A DNA stretch of 64,000 nucleotides from JBBECE01 sp040881985. GTDB taxonomy: Bacteria; Pseudomonadota; Alphaproteobacteria; Rhizobiales; Devosiaceae. The notes under the pieces are model-generated. The model was given only the letters and a program-made list of their open reading frames with translations, did not search any database and was not told the DNA's origin. The number at the start of each line of letters is the position of its first letter. Within the stretch, counting starts at the first letter, position 1. Positions 52,775 through 61,495 of the stretch are shown here, piece after piece. A program made the translations under genes and the position numbers. The stretch spans positions 4,019 through 68,018 of the forward strand of contig JBBECE010000037.1 in assembly GCA_040881985.1 (NCBI GenBank). The letters are read 5' to 3'.

Positions 52775-54589
52775 GTGAAAATGTCATTGCCGACAACGCA
52801 TGCGTCGGAAGTTGTGAGCGGGACAATCATGCCGGAACCGGTGGAAAAGCTGCTTTCCCCGCGCCGGCTTTTCATCTGGCGCGACGTGAGTGCGCACCCC
52901 GACAATTTGCGCCGCTCGACGTTGCGGCTCAACGCCGTGATCGCGCTGGTGTTGACGGCGCTGCTGCTGCCGGTCGCCTTGCCGATTCTGTCGCTCGGCG
53001 TGGCGTTTCCGGCCATCACCGCGCTGTTCGTGATGCTCACCGCCGCCGGCAGCCTCGCCTTCTATCGCGACGACCGCGTGGAACTGATCACCGCCGTGCA
53101 GATCGCCTCCTTTCTGGTCGTCGGCACCGTCTTCTCGCTCGCCCATCCGAATTTCGCCGATTTCGGCGTTGCCACGGTCCTGCTCGCCCCGATCTATGCC
53201 GGCTATGTCGCCCGGCTCCGGTTGAAGCGAGTGTCCTGGGGGGCGACGACCTTGATTCTTGGCTTTATCATCACCATCCAATTCTCCATGTCGCCGGCCA
53301 GCCTGCCGGCGAGGGAATCATGGATCGAATGGCTGTCGGTGATCACGTTTCTGGCCGCCGGCTGCATGGTGGCGTTGACCGGCTGGCGCTTCAGCGAAGC
53401 CTTCACCCGGTTCGAGCGTTCGCAAATCCGGGCATTCCAGCATCTCGTCGAGAACGTCCAGGACGCGGTCGTGCGCTACGCGGCCAACGGCGAGATGCTG
53501 TTCATCTCCCGCTCCGCCGAGACGCTCTTCGGCTGCCGACGCTATCAGCTCGTCGGCGCCGGATTCCTCGAGCGCATCCATGTGCTTGACCGTCCGGCCT
53601 ATTTGAGGGCCCTCGACGAGGCACGCCACCATGGTTTTGCGCGGGTCGTCGAAATCCGCGTCCGGAGCGATCTCGAGCACGCCAATTCGTTCTTCTGGAT
53701 CGAGGTCTCGCTCTCCCCGATCCAGGACCCGCGGGCCAAGACCGAGGGTCACGAGGTCGTCGCGGTGCTGCGCGACGTCACCGTCCGCAAGGACTATGAG
53801 GAAGAGATCCGCCGGGCCCAACACGCCGCCGAGGCGGCGTCCCAGACCAAGTCGCGGTTCCTGGCGACCATCGGGCACGAACTCAGGACCCCGCTCAACG
53901 CCATCGTCGGCTTCACCGACATGATGCTCCACCAGATCGGCGGCAGGCTCAGTCCCAATCACGAGGAATATGCGCGGCTGATCCTGCAGAGCGGCCAGCA
54001 CCTGCTCGACATGGTCACCATGCTGCTCGACATGTCGAAAATCGAGGCGGGCAAATTCGAATTGCAGACCGACAGCTTCAACCCGACCAGCCTGATCGAG
54101 CCGTGCGTGGTGATGATGGATCGGCCCGCCCGCGAGCGCGGCGTCACGATCAAATGCGACATCGCTCCCGACCTGCCGGCGATGGTCGGCGACGAGCGCG
54201 CCTGCCGGCAAGTGCTGATCAACCTGTTGTCGAACGCGATCAAATTCAGTCCGAGCGGCACGGTGGTGGAGGTCAGAATGCGGGTCGTCGGCACCTCTAT
54301 TTCGATTTGTGTGGCCGACCACGGCATCGGCATCGCGCCCGCCGACGTGGCGCGCATCGGCGAGCCGTTTTTCCAGGCCAATACAGGGCTCGACCGCCGC
54401 TACGAGGGGGCCGGGCTTGGCCTGTCGATCATCCGCGGTCTCGTCGAGTTGCATGACGGCGAATTGAAGGTCGCCTCCCGGCTCGGCGCCGGCACCACGG
54501 TCACCGTGCTGTTGCCGATCGGCGGGCCGGTACTCGGGCGCGACATGCCGGCCGACGCCGGGCAAACCCCGATTTCGAAATCCGCATGA
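52775..54589 (+). CDS. PAS domain sensor histidine kinase (membrane)
   Basis: 604 residues: four to six N-terminal membrane helices (about residues 50-205), a PAS domain at about 220-335 (QHLVENVQDAVVRYAANGEM), a HisKA domain with phospho-acceptor His368 (RFLATIGHELRTPLNAIVGF) and an HATPase domain (LINLLSNAIKFSP N-box, GIGIAP G1, GAGLGLSIIRGLVELHDG). PleC/DivJ-like in HisKA pattern. No partner response regulator is adjacent. GTG 52775, ATG 52781 and ATG 52829 are possible starts. Its stop overlaps the next gene. Confidence 0.9.
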   Translation: MKMSLPTTHASEVVSGTIMPEPVEKLLSPRRLFIWRDVSAHPDNLRRSTLRLNAVIALVLTALLLPVALPILSLGVAFPAITALFVMLTAAGSLAFYRDDRVELITAVQIASFLVVGTVFSLAHPNFADFGVATVLLAPIYAGYVARLRLKRVSWGATTLILGFIITIQFSMSPASLPARESWIEWLSVITFLAAGCMVALTGWRFSEAFTRFERSQIRAFQHLVENVQDAVVRYAANGEMLFISRSAETLFGCRRYQLVGAGFLERIHVLDRPAYLRALDEARHHGFARVVEIRVRSDLEHANSFFWIEVSLSPIQDPRAKTEGHEVVAVLRDVTVRKDYEEEIRRAQHAAEAASQTKSRFLATIGHELRTPLNAIVGFTDMMLHQIGGRLSPNHEEYARLILQSGQHLLDMVTMLLDMSKIEAGKFELQTDSFNPTSLIEPCVVMMDRPARERGVTIKCDIAPDLPAMVGDERACRQVLINLLSNAIKFSPSGTVVEVRMRVVGTSISICVADHGIGIAPADVARIGEPFFQANTGLDRRYEGAGLGLSIIRGLVELHDGELKVASRLGAGTTVTVLLPIGGPVLGRDMPADAGQTPISKSA

Positions 54590-55482
54590 GGCAGAAAATG
54601 CACGCCGGCGCCGTCGCCAACTCATTGATGCCCAGCAGGCTGTTGCTCGGTGTGCTTTGGGCGGCGGGACGGCCGCTGCTGGGGTCAATCGGGCGATCCC
54701 CCCTGAGCGTGACGACGCTGGCGCTGATTGCGGCGGGGTATTTTCTGGCGGCGGTCAACGCCCTCTATATGCAGGCAGACCCGGGTCACCCGCCTTCCTA
54801 TCCAAGCCCCGAATCGCAATTGGCGATCGAGCGCGAACTCGCGTCAATTCCCCTGGCCGAACCGGCACTTCTCCCGCAGGTCGACCTCCGGCCGACCCAG
54901 TCGGTCACCTTGCCTGCCGCCCGCGTCGAAATTCCGGGCACGGTCGTCGGCAATCCCGACACGTTCCGGGTGCAGACCATGTTGAAAGCGCTCGGCTTTT
55001 TCGCCGAGACGGTCGACGGCTATTACGGGCCGGTAACGGCGGCGGCGATCCGCGCCTTCGAGGCCCGCGCCGGGCTCACGCCGAGCGGCGCGATCTCTCC
55101 GCAAGTCGTTGGCGCAATGGAGGAATCCTATGCCCGCGGCGCGGTGCGCCAAGGCCTTTCCTCGGCCCCGGCGATCCCGCCGGAGCCCATCCCCGAGCCG
55201 GTACAGCGGACGGCAAGCGCCGATCCGCTCGCCCGGATCGCCATGAGCGTCGCCCCGGAAGCCCCGATGGCAGCCGCTTCCGGCCCCGAGCATGACCTCA
55301 TCCTGGCGGTGCAGCGCGGGCTCGCCTCGCTCGGATTTCTGCACGGCACCATCGACGGGGTGGCGGGAGAAGCCACCGCCCGGGCGATCCGCAACTTCGA
55401 GGTCTTTCACAATTACCCGGTGACCGGGGACGTCTCCCCCGAACTTCTCGACATGCTGCAGGCGGCGAACGCCACCTTCTGA
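54586..55482 (+). CDS. Peptidoglycan-binding domain protein
   Basis: 298 residues with an N-terminal membrane anchor (LTTLALIAAGYFLAAVNALYM-like, about 45-65) and two PG_binding_1 domains at about 125-180 (VQTMLKALGFFAETVDGYYG, TAAAIRAFEARAGL) and 225-295 (VQRGLASLGFLHGTIDGVAG, ATARAIRNFEVFHNYPVTGD). It presumably binds the cell wall from the periplasm. ATGA overlap with the histidine kinase gene suggests that kinase and wall-binding protein act together. Confidence 0.9.
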   Translation: MRQKMHAGAVANSLMPSRLLLGVLWAAGRPLLGSIGRSPLSVTTLALIAAGYFLAAVNALYMQADPGHPPSYPSPESQLAIERELASIPLAEPALLPQVDLRPTQSVTLPAARVEIPGTVVGNPDTFRVQTMLKALGFFAETVDGYYGPVTAAAIRAFEARAGLTPSGAISPQVVGAMEESYARGAVRQGLSSAPAIPPEPIPEPVQRTASADPLARIAMSVAPEAPMAAASGPEHDLILAVQRGLASLGFLHGTIDGVAGEATARAIRNFEVFHNYPVTGDVSPELLDMLQAANATF

Positions 55483-55484
55483 GC

Positions 55485-55823
55485 ATGGCGCGGCTCAGAT
55501 CAGAAATCTGGGTCGCGGCCTTCGTGCGGCGGCACGCCCAGCAGGGGCGAATCTGCGTCATCACCCGCAAGGGCGACCCCTCGGCGGGCCAAATCTGGAT
55601 CGAGGTCGACCATCTCAACGGCACGGTGTCGCTGTTCGTGCCGGCCCCGGCCGGGCTCGAGTCGTTCGAGGACAGCGACCGGACTTTTATGCGCCGGTTC
55701 GACCGGGCGAGCCCCGAGGCAGTCGGCGCCCGGGTTCTGCGCGAGGCGGGCTACGATCCGGACCTGTGGGTGGTGACCCTCGAATCGCGCGACACCGATG
55801 TCGGACTCAACCTGACGGGTTAG
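55485..55823 (+). CDS. DUF1491 family protein
   Basis: 112-residue protein of DUF1491 (RLRSEIWVAAFVRRHAQQGR, GDPSAGQIWIEVDHLNG, RDTDVGLNLTG), a family of unknown function confined to alphaproteobacteria. ATG two bases after the previous stop; probably in the same operon as the kinase and wall-binding genes. Confidence 0.88.
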   Translation: MARLRSEIWVAAFVRRHAQQGRICVITRKGDPSAGQIWIEVDHLNGTVSLFVPAPAGLESFEDSDRTFMRRFDRASPEAVGARVLREAGYDPDLWVVTLESRDTDVGLNLTG

Positions 55824-55830
55824 CCGGGCG

Positions 55831-56964
55831 CTAGCCGGCGGCGACGATTCGCTGCACGATCTCGATGGCGCGATCGGCCGCCGATCGCTCGCCGGCGGCG
55901 GCGGGGGTGCGGGCCGAGGCCGCGCCGACCGGCTGGTACTCGGGACGGGTGAGCGTCAACAGGTCGGCATCGCCGCGCCAGATGCTCATCATGAAGATCA
56001 TCGAATCGACGCTGAGCTGCTCGAAGAGGCGCGCATAGTCGGCGAGCGTCCGCGACGGTCGCGGCTCGTGGGCGGTCGAATGCACCAGCACCTTGAGCCC
56101 GTCGCCGGCGTTGCAGCCGAAGGCGCGCAGCACGACGAACAGCGCCGCCCCGCCCCGATCGTGGACGATCTCCCCGCACCGCACTTCGTCGAGCCCGGTG
56201 ATCTGGGTGAAGAGCCTGGTGATCTCCGGCCGCCGGTTGGCGTAGTAGAGCTTCATCAGGGCGCGGCAGAGCTCGGACGCGGCGACCGAGAGTTGCTGGT
56301 AGGTCCGCTTCAGCGGCATCTCGGGAACTCGCCGCGCCGCGAAAGCCCGCAGCACGGCAAGGCGCCCCGGCTCGGCGAGGTTGAAGAAGGCCGGCGCGAG
56401 CAACCCCTGGTCGAAATCCTCGCGTCCCGCAAGCGTCGCGGCGACCTGGTGATCCATTCGCGCGGCGCGGGCGATGGCGCCGAGAAAGGGGCCGGCGAAT
56501 TTGAGGGACCTATTGGCCGCCAGCGCCCGGTAGACGGTACGCGAATTGATCGCGAAGAGTTTGAGGAGGACGTTCTTTGCCAGATCCGGCCGGCCGGCAA
56601 CGAGCGCGCAATGCGACGCTCGCTTGGTCTCGACAATTTCGAGCTGGACCTGTGGCGACATCGCCCCGGCAGACGCGATGAAGGCGTCGAGCCCGTCCCC
56701 GATATTCTCGAAGGCGAGCCGCTCGAGCGCGAGGGAGAAATGCGCCGAGGCGGCGAGGAGTTTTGCAGCGCTCTGCCGCGCCGGCGACGCGGCGGCGGGA
56801 AACAGCCGCCCGGCGAGCGCCTCGAACTGCGCCAGCTCGCTACCGGTCGGCCGCGGCCGCCGGACGAACGCGTCGCAGGCGGCAACGAGCAGCGTACCGG
56901 CGCGCGAGACGCCGCCGGACTCGACGAGGATCTGAAACGTCTCGTAGGGCTGGAACCCGATCAT
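55831..56964 (-). CDS. DUF2336 domain-containing protein
   Basis: 377-residue cytoplasmic, helical-repeat-rich protein of DUF2336, known from Caulobacterales and Hyphomicrobiales. Sections such as AAGRLFPAAASPARQSAAKL and RRPEITRLFTQITGLDEVRC show HEAT-like helices. No enzymatic motif is evident. A near-consensus CtrA box lies 75 bp upstream (57039-57054). Its 3' end points at DUF1491. Confidence 0.83.
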   Translation of the reverse strand: MIGFQPYETFQILVESGGVSRAGTLLVAACDAFVRRPRPTGSELAQFEALAGRLFPAAASPARQSAAKLLAASAHFSLALERLAFENIGDGLDAFIASAGAMSPQVQLEIVETKRASHCALVAGRPDLAKNVLLKLFAINSRTVYRALAANRSLKFAGPFLGAIARAARMDHQVAATLAGREDFDQGLLAPAFFNLAEPGRLAVLRAFAARRVPEMPLKRTYQQLSVAASELCRALMKLYYANRRPEITRLFTQITGLDEVRCGEIVHDRGGAALFVVLRAFGCNAGDGLKVLVHSTAHEPRPSRTLADYARLFEQLSVDSMIFMMSIWRGDADLLTLTRPEYQPVGAASARTPAAAGERSAADRAIEIVQRIVAAG

Positions 56965-57038
56965 CGGTATTGCAGCAAACCGGAAAGTGCGAGGGAGGCC
57001 GTCGATCGACCACCGAGCCCAGTCTTTCCATCAATTCA

Positions 57039-57054
57039 TTAGCGGACTGTTAAC
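57039..57054. promoter_or_regulatory. CtrA-like box, one mismatch
   Basis: TTAG-CGGACTG-TTAAC, one base from TTAA-N7-TTAAC, in the 197-bp gap between DUF2336 (divergent) and the small basic gene at 57162. Chance occurrence is possible. Confidence 0.25.
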
Positions 57055-57161
57055 CATGAAGATTTCTTAATGGGGGCGGGCGGCGATTTGTGCGCCGCCG
57101 GTTGGAAGGCTGGCGCGCCGGAGTATCCGGAGGCGGAGGCAGCCGCTCATGAGAGGGCTTT

Positions 57162-57329
57162 ATGGCGACCGTGCTGAGATTTCGAACCAGGCGAGTGCCG
57201 CCGCGGCACAACACCAACCCCAAGACGATGTGCGACGTAGTGATTTTTCCCGGCGTCCGGTATGAACGCAAAACCAAGCGCGAGCCCGAGGGACCGCGCG
57301 CGAAACCCAAGCGCCGCAAGGCGCGGTGA
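57162..57329 (+). CDS. Small basic protein (55 aa)
   Basis: ATG 57162 follows GAGAGGG four bases upstream. The product is very basic and ends in a Lys/Arg-rich tail (REPEGPRAKPKRRKAR); the middle has CDVVIFPGVRYERK, a motif I associate with small hypothetical proteins of rhizobia. It converges on the DUF1254 gene. Function unknown; the charge suggests nucleic acid or ribosome association. Confidence 0.6.
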   Translation: MATVLRFRTRRVPPRHNTNPKTMCDVVIFPGVRYERKTKREPEGPRAKPKRRKAR

Positions 57330-57338
57330 GGCGGCGAC

Positions 57339-57884
57339 CTACCTCACCACCCGGCAGGTCAAGGCGCTGAGTGAAGCGCGGTAGCGTGCGGCGAGCGCGG
57401 TATATCCGGGCCACAGCCGGACCAGCACGAAAATATCGTCGCCCGGCGATTCCACGATCAACAGCCCTTCCTCGATTTGCAGCTGCTGCTCGGCGAGCAG
57501 GCGCGTCTGCGCCGGATTGAAAATCCCGAGATTGACCGAGCGACCGTTGGAGGCGCGATTGGTCGTCGAATAGACGATCGTGCCGCCCGGCTCGAACACG
57601 GCGATCGACCAGAAGCTCGCCGGCAACTCGCCCTCGAGCGCGCCCGGCCCCTCGGCGATGTTGAGCCGGCACACCGCATAGAGAAGCCCCGGGTCGAGAT
57701 CGAACGAGTTCGGTTCGCCAGCGACCGGCGCCTCGATCAATGCGACTTTCTCGAGCGCGTCCATCGCCGAAACCTTTGCCCAGACGTTGCGCTCGGCCAG
57801 CAGCGGGACGACCAGGATGACGACGAGATGGACGATCGCGCCGAGAAAGAGCCCGCCGACGATCCAGAGGATATAGCGGGTCAT
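57339..57884 (-). CDS. DUF1254 family exported protein
   Basis: 181 residues with an N-terminal helix (ILWIVGGLFLGAIVHLVVIL). Domain signatures LNIAEGPGALEGELPAS and NGRSVNLGIFNPAQTRLLAE. Start ATG overlaps the upstream stop (ATGA), so it is translationally coupled to the DUF1214 gene, its regular partner. Function unknown. Confidence 0.85.
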   Translation of the reverse strand: MTRYILWIVGGLFLGAIVHLVVILVVPLLAERNVWAKVSAMDALEKVALIEAPVAGEPNSFDLDPGLLYAVCRLNIAEGPGALEGELPASFWSIAVFEPGGTIVYSTTNRASNGRSVNLGIFNPAQTRLLAEQQLQIEEGLLIVESPGDDIFVLVRLWPGYTALAARYRASLSALTCRVVR

Positions 57885-58456
57885 TGGCAGCCCTCCGGAT
57901 AGATCACCGGCAGGGCGTCGAGCGTCGCCCCGAGCCCGGCGAAGACCGAGGTGTCGTAGATGCTGAGGACCAGCATGTATTCGCCGTCCCCGGGGGTCGC
58001 GAGCCAGCTGCCCGGGACGGCGCCGGGGCCGGCGCGGATTGTCAGGCGTCCGTCCGGATGGCGCGGGATCGTGACGCTGTCGATGAAGGGCCGGCGGTCG
58101 GGGACCCCGATGACCGCGCTGTCGGGGGCGCGCGCATAAAGCGTCCACATGGTCGCGACCGGGGTGGTCCCGTCGATCTGGTAGCGGCATTGGCGGCGCA
58201 GCGGCGTGCCGCCGCTATCGGTCGAGGCGATGAAGCGCATGCCCTCCGAGCGGCCGAGCTGCAACTGCCCGGAACGGGCCAGAAAGGCTCGAGTGTAGGG
58301 ATCGACGTTGTCGGTGCCGGCGCCCGGCCAGGCGGCCCACGGCCCGATCCGCAGCGCGCCGAAAAGCCGTCCATCTTCAAGGGCATAGAAGGAAGCGCCG
58401 AACCCGACAAGGAGCGCGACGAAAATCCCGAGGATCAGCCCGGAGACGAAGCGCAC
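57881..58456 (-). CDS. DUF1214 family exported protein
   Basis: 191 residues with an N-terminal signal anchor (GLILGIFVALLVGFGASFYA) and the DUF1214 core (YQIDGTTPVATMWTLYAR, IPRHPDGRLTIRAGPGAVPG). GTG start at 58456. It forms a pair with the DUF1254 gene downstream and follows the penicillin-binding protein gene by 6 bp, which hints at a wall-associated role. Confidence 0.86.
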   Translation of the reverse strand: MRFVSGLILGIFVALLVGFGASFYALEDGRLFGALRIGPWAAWPGAGTDNVDPYTRAFLARSGQLQLGRSEGMRFIASTDSGGTPLRRQCRYQIDGTTPVATMWTLYARAPDSAVIGVPDRRPFIDSVTIPRHPDGRLTIRAGPGAVPGSWLATPGDGEYMLVLSIYDTSVFAGLGATLDALPVIYPEGCQ

Positions 58457-58462
58457 GAAATT

Positions 58463-60676
58463 CTATTGGCCGATCAAGGTGGTAATCGAGCCTTGCTCGA
58501 CCAGGGTGCCGGGGGCGGCGGCTGGCCCAACTCTGACAAGACTCGCCTCGACGGGGGCGCCGGCCGCCCCGGCTTCGGCCAGGGCGCGCTCCATCAGCGA
58601 AGCTAAATCGATAAGCTTTTCAGCCGCTTCAGGCGAAAGGGTCGGCGGCCGGGCGGCGACGGCCTCCGTCCCGTCGGGGCTCTGGCTCGCCGCGACGGTG
58701 AACGGCGGGGGCTCGAATTCAACCCCGAACAACGGCCTCACTTCGATGTTGGTATGGGCATATTCCATGAACTTCTGCCAAGTCTGGGCCGGGAGCCGTC
58801 CGCCGGTCAAAGTTTCGGTCTCGGAATAGTCGTCATTGCCGTACCAGACGACGGCGACGTAATTGCCGGTGAAGCCGCAGAACCACGCGTCGCGATACGA
58901 CTGGGTCGTGCCGGTCTTGCCGGCGGCGGGGACGCCCTCGACCTGGGCGCGGGTGCCGGTGCCGGCGAGCACGACATCACGGAACATCGAATTCATGTTC
59001 ATCACCACCGCGTCGGAGAGCAGCTGCGGGGAGCCGGTGCCGGGCGGGGGAGCTTCGAAAATCGTCTCGCCGCGCAAATCGGTGATCCGGGTGATGCCGA
59101 AGGCGGTCGAGCGGCGCCCGTGATTGGCGAGCACGCCATAGGACGACGCCATGTCGAGCACCGAGACCGAGATGACCCCGAGCGGCAGCGACCGGGTGAC
59201 CGGGAACTCGTTGCGGATGCCGAGCCGGTGCGCCATCTCGGCGATCGGCTCGCGGCCGATGACGGTCGAGATGCGCACCGGCACGGAGTTAAGCGAGCGC
59301 ATCACCGCCTCTCGGATGGTGACGGTGCCGCGATAGGCGCCGCCGTAATTGCCGGGGCACCAGTTGCCGACGCAGATCGGGGCATCGGCGATCAGGGTAT
59401 CGGGCGTGTATTCGCCGGATTCGAGGGCCGCGGCGTAGTCGAAAATCTTGAACGACGAGCCCGGCTGGCGCGCCGGGGTGGTGGCGCGGTTGAACTGCGA
59501 CTGGCCGTAGTCGAGCCCGCCGACCATCGCCCGCACCGCCCCGCCGGGTTCGGTGACGACCATGGCGGCTTGCGTCACCTTGTAGGCGGCGCCCTCCTCG
59601 CGGATGACCGTCCTGACGGCTTCTTCGGCATAGGTCTGCAGCGCTGTATCGATCGTGGTGCGGGCGATGAAGCCGACGGTTGCGGGATGCCCGGCGAGGA
59701 TCGGCTTGATCTCCTCGAAGGCCCAGTCGAGGAAATAATTGGGCGAGTCGGTTTCGAACGACCGGTCGATCGGGGTCGCCGGTTTGCGGCGGGCGCCGGT
59801 GACCTGGCCCTCGGTCATCAGGCCGGACTCGACCATGTTGGTCAAGACGTCGTTGGCCCGCGCCCGGGCCGCGGGGAGATCGATATGCGGGGCGAAGCGC
59901 GTCGGCGCCTTGAAGAGGCCGGCGAGCATCGCCGCCTCGGCCAGCGTCACGTCCTCGACATTTTTGCCGAAATAATATTCGCTTGCCGCGGCGACCCCGA
60001 AATTGCCGCCGCCCATATAGGCGCGGTCGAAATACAGCTTGAGGATTTCGTCCTTGGTGTAGTGCGACTCGAGCCAGAGCGCCAAAAACGCCTCCTTGAT
60101 CTTGCGCTCGATGGTGCGCTCGGAGGTGAGGAACAGGTTCTTGGCGAGCTGCTGGGTGATCGAGGAGCCGCCCTCGACGACGCTGCCGGCCTGGACGTTC
60201 GACATCAGCGCCCGGAGGGTGCCGACGGCGTCGACGCCGAAATGCTCGTAAAAGCGGCGGTCCTCGGTGGCGAGCGCGGCGTTGATGAGATAGTCGGGCA
60301 GCTTGTCGAGCTCGACCGAATCGTCGGTGCGGATGCCGCGCCGGCCGATCTCGTTGCCGTAGCGGTCGAGAAAGATGACCGAATAGTCGGCGGCGCGGTT
60401 GAACTCGCCTGAAGCCGTCGAATCGAAGGCGGGCAGCGCCAGCGCGGTCAGCAGCAGGAGCCCGGCCATGCCGAAAGTCAGCCCGTCGGAGACAAGTTCG
60501 ACGACGAGCCGGCGCACCCCCGAGACGTGGAAGCGCGCCATGGCATCGTACCAGCCCTGATAGAGGCGGCCGAGCCCGACGAAGAAATCGTAGAGCGAGG
60601 AATCGAGCCAAGCGTCGGCCTGCAGCAGGCGCGACGGCTGCTTTCGCTTCTGCTTGTGGTAGAAGGGATCGGACAT
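58463..60676 (-). CDS. Penicillin-binding protein 1A (class A, bifunctional)
   Basis: 737-residue membrane-anchored enzyme that polymerises and cross-links peptidoglycan. One transmembrane helix at about 68-88; glycosyltransferase-51 domain (ATEDRRFYEHFGVDAVGTLR, ITQQLAKNLFLTSERTIERK, KDEILKLYFDRAYMGGGNFG); transpeptidase domain with catalytic Ser in PGSSFKIFDY (SxxK), SLNSVP (SxN) and AAGKTGTTQSYRDAWF (KTGT). The ATG start at 60676 is normal. It is followed by the DUF1214/DUF1254 pair. Confidence 0.96.
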   Translation of the reverse strand: MSDPFYHKQKRKQPSRLLQADAWLDSSLYDFFVGLGRLYQGWYDAMARFHVSGVRRLVVELVSDGLTFGMAGLLLLTALALPAFDSTASGEFNRAADYSVIFLDRYGNEIGRRGIRTDDSVELDKLPDYLINAALATEDRRFYEHFGVDAVGTLRALMSNVQAGSVVEGGSSITQQLAKNLFLTSERTIERKIKEAFLALWLESHYTKDEILKLYFDRAYMGGGNFGVAAASEYYFGKNVEDVTLAEAAMLAGLFKAPTRFAPHIDLPAARARANDVLTNMVESGLMTEGQVTGARRKPATPIDRSFETDSPNYFLDWAFEEIKPILAGHPATVGFIARTTIDTALQTYAEEAVRTVIREEGAAYKVTQAAMVVTEPGGAVRAMVGGLDYGQSQFNRATTPARQPGSSFKIFDYAAALESGEYTPDTLIADAPICVGNWCPGNYGGAYRGTVTIREAVMRSLNSVPVRISTVIGREPIAEMAHRLGIRNEFPVTRSLPLGVISVSVLDMASSYGVLANHGRRSTAFGITRITDLRGETIFEAPPPGTGSPQLLSDAVVMNMNSMFRDVVLAGTGTRAQVEGVPAAGKTGTTQSYRDAWFCGFTGNYVAVVWYGNDDYSETETLTGGRLPAQTWQKFMEYAHTNIEVRPLFGVEFEPPPFTVAASQSPDGTEAVAARPPTLSPEAAEKLIDLASLMERALAEAGAAGAPVEASLVRVGPAAAPGTLVEQGSITTLIGQ

Positions 60677-60763
60677 TCAGGCATCAGATCCGGTTATCGG
60701 GCTTCAGCCAAACAAGTATCAGAGATCGGGAATCGGCGGAAGATTTGGGGCAGGGGGTGGACG

Positions 60764-60855
60764 GGTCTTGGCGCCTCTTCACCCTCGCCCTTGCGGGGGA
60801 GGGGGCGCACTGTTCAATTCGTCATTCTCGCGCTCGAATTGCCGCGCGCCGGCGG
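60764..60855. repeat. Direct repeat, copy A, left of the restriction-modification cassette
   Basis: About 92 bp, nearly identical to 62665-62755 (one extra G in a G-run and two substitutions). It includes a C-run/G-run hairpin (CCCTCGCCCTTGCGGGGGAG) followed by GCGCACTGTTCAATTCGTC. The copies bracket the cassette in direct orientation. The gap from the penicillin-binding gene start to here (60677-60763) holds no gene. Confidence 0.85.
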
Positions 60856-60889
60856 TCGACGTGGTCAACCCTCGGGGCAACCGAAAGCA

Positions 60890-61495
60890 ATGACACTCAA
60901 CCGCACAGTCGATTCAAACAAATTCAACGCGAATGCTGTGTTGCCGTACAACCTGCGGTTGAAAGACTTCGAACTCTCAATGCAGGATGTGTACGACTTT
61001 TTTGCCGACGTAAACGGACTCCTGCAGAAGAAGGGCCTTAGCAGGTTGGACGATATGCTCAGGCCTGCGGCGATGTCCGGCATCATCTCCGACATGTTGA
61101 CGGCAAGTCTGGCGAAGCACTCCCGAGTTCTAGCGGAGAACAAGCACTTTAACGGACATCCGGACCTCGTGCAAAATGGAGTGTATGCCAACAATTCGGT
61201 GGCAGCCGGTGACCACGGGATCGAGATCAAGAGCACGCGCAAGGGCGGCGGTGCGGTCGACACGCACGGTGCGCGCAAACAGTGGATGTGCGTATTCGTC
61301 TACCGCACCGACAACCGCACGGAGCCTGCTGTTGATCGAGAGGCCATGCAATTTCGGGAGGTTTATCTCGCCGCGGTGATCAAGAAAGACTTCAGAGAAA
61401 ATCCGCGGGGCATGCTTGGCACGAGAACTGCAACTTTGAATCGGACAGGTCTGAGGAAGCTGCGTTCAGGCTGGCTCTATCTCCTCGACGCTTAG
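60890..61495 (+). CDS. Type II restriction endonuclease (PD-(D/E)XK)
   Basis: 201 residues. The active-site pattern is Pro91-Asp92 (HPDLVQNGVY) with Glu112-Ile-Lys114 (GIEIKSTRKGG), spaced as in PD-(D/E)XK nucleases. No family name can be given from sequence alone. It converges on the methyltransferase and the tails overlap by 30 bp, a common R-M layout. Base composition is lower in GC than nearby housekeeping genes. ATG 60890 is in frame with a longer open frame over the PBP promoter region, which is not coding. Confidence 0.8.
   Translation: MTLNRTVDSNKFNANAVLPYNLRLKDFELSMQDVYDFFADVNGLLQKKGLSRLDDMLRPAAMSGIISDMLTASLAKHSRVLAENKHFNGHPDLVQNGVYANNSVAAGDHGIEIKSTRKGGGAVDTHGARKQWMCVFVYRTDNRTEPAVDREAMQFREVYLAAVIKKDFRENPRGMLGTRTATLNRTGLRKLRSGWLYLLDA

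Noticed and set aside
53318..54688. 456-residue minus-strand frame over the histidine kinase
   Set aside because: Antisense shadow of a kinase with intact HisKA and HATPase motifs.
58754..60412. 552-residue plus-strand frame over the class A PBP
   Set aside because: Antisense shadow; no recognisable domain and atypical residue use.
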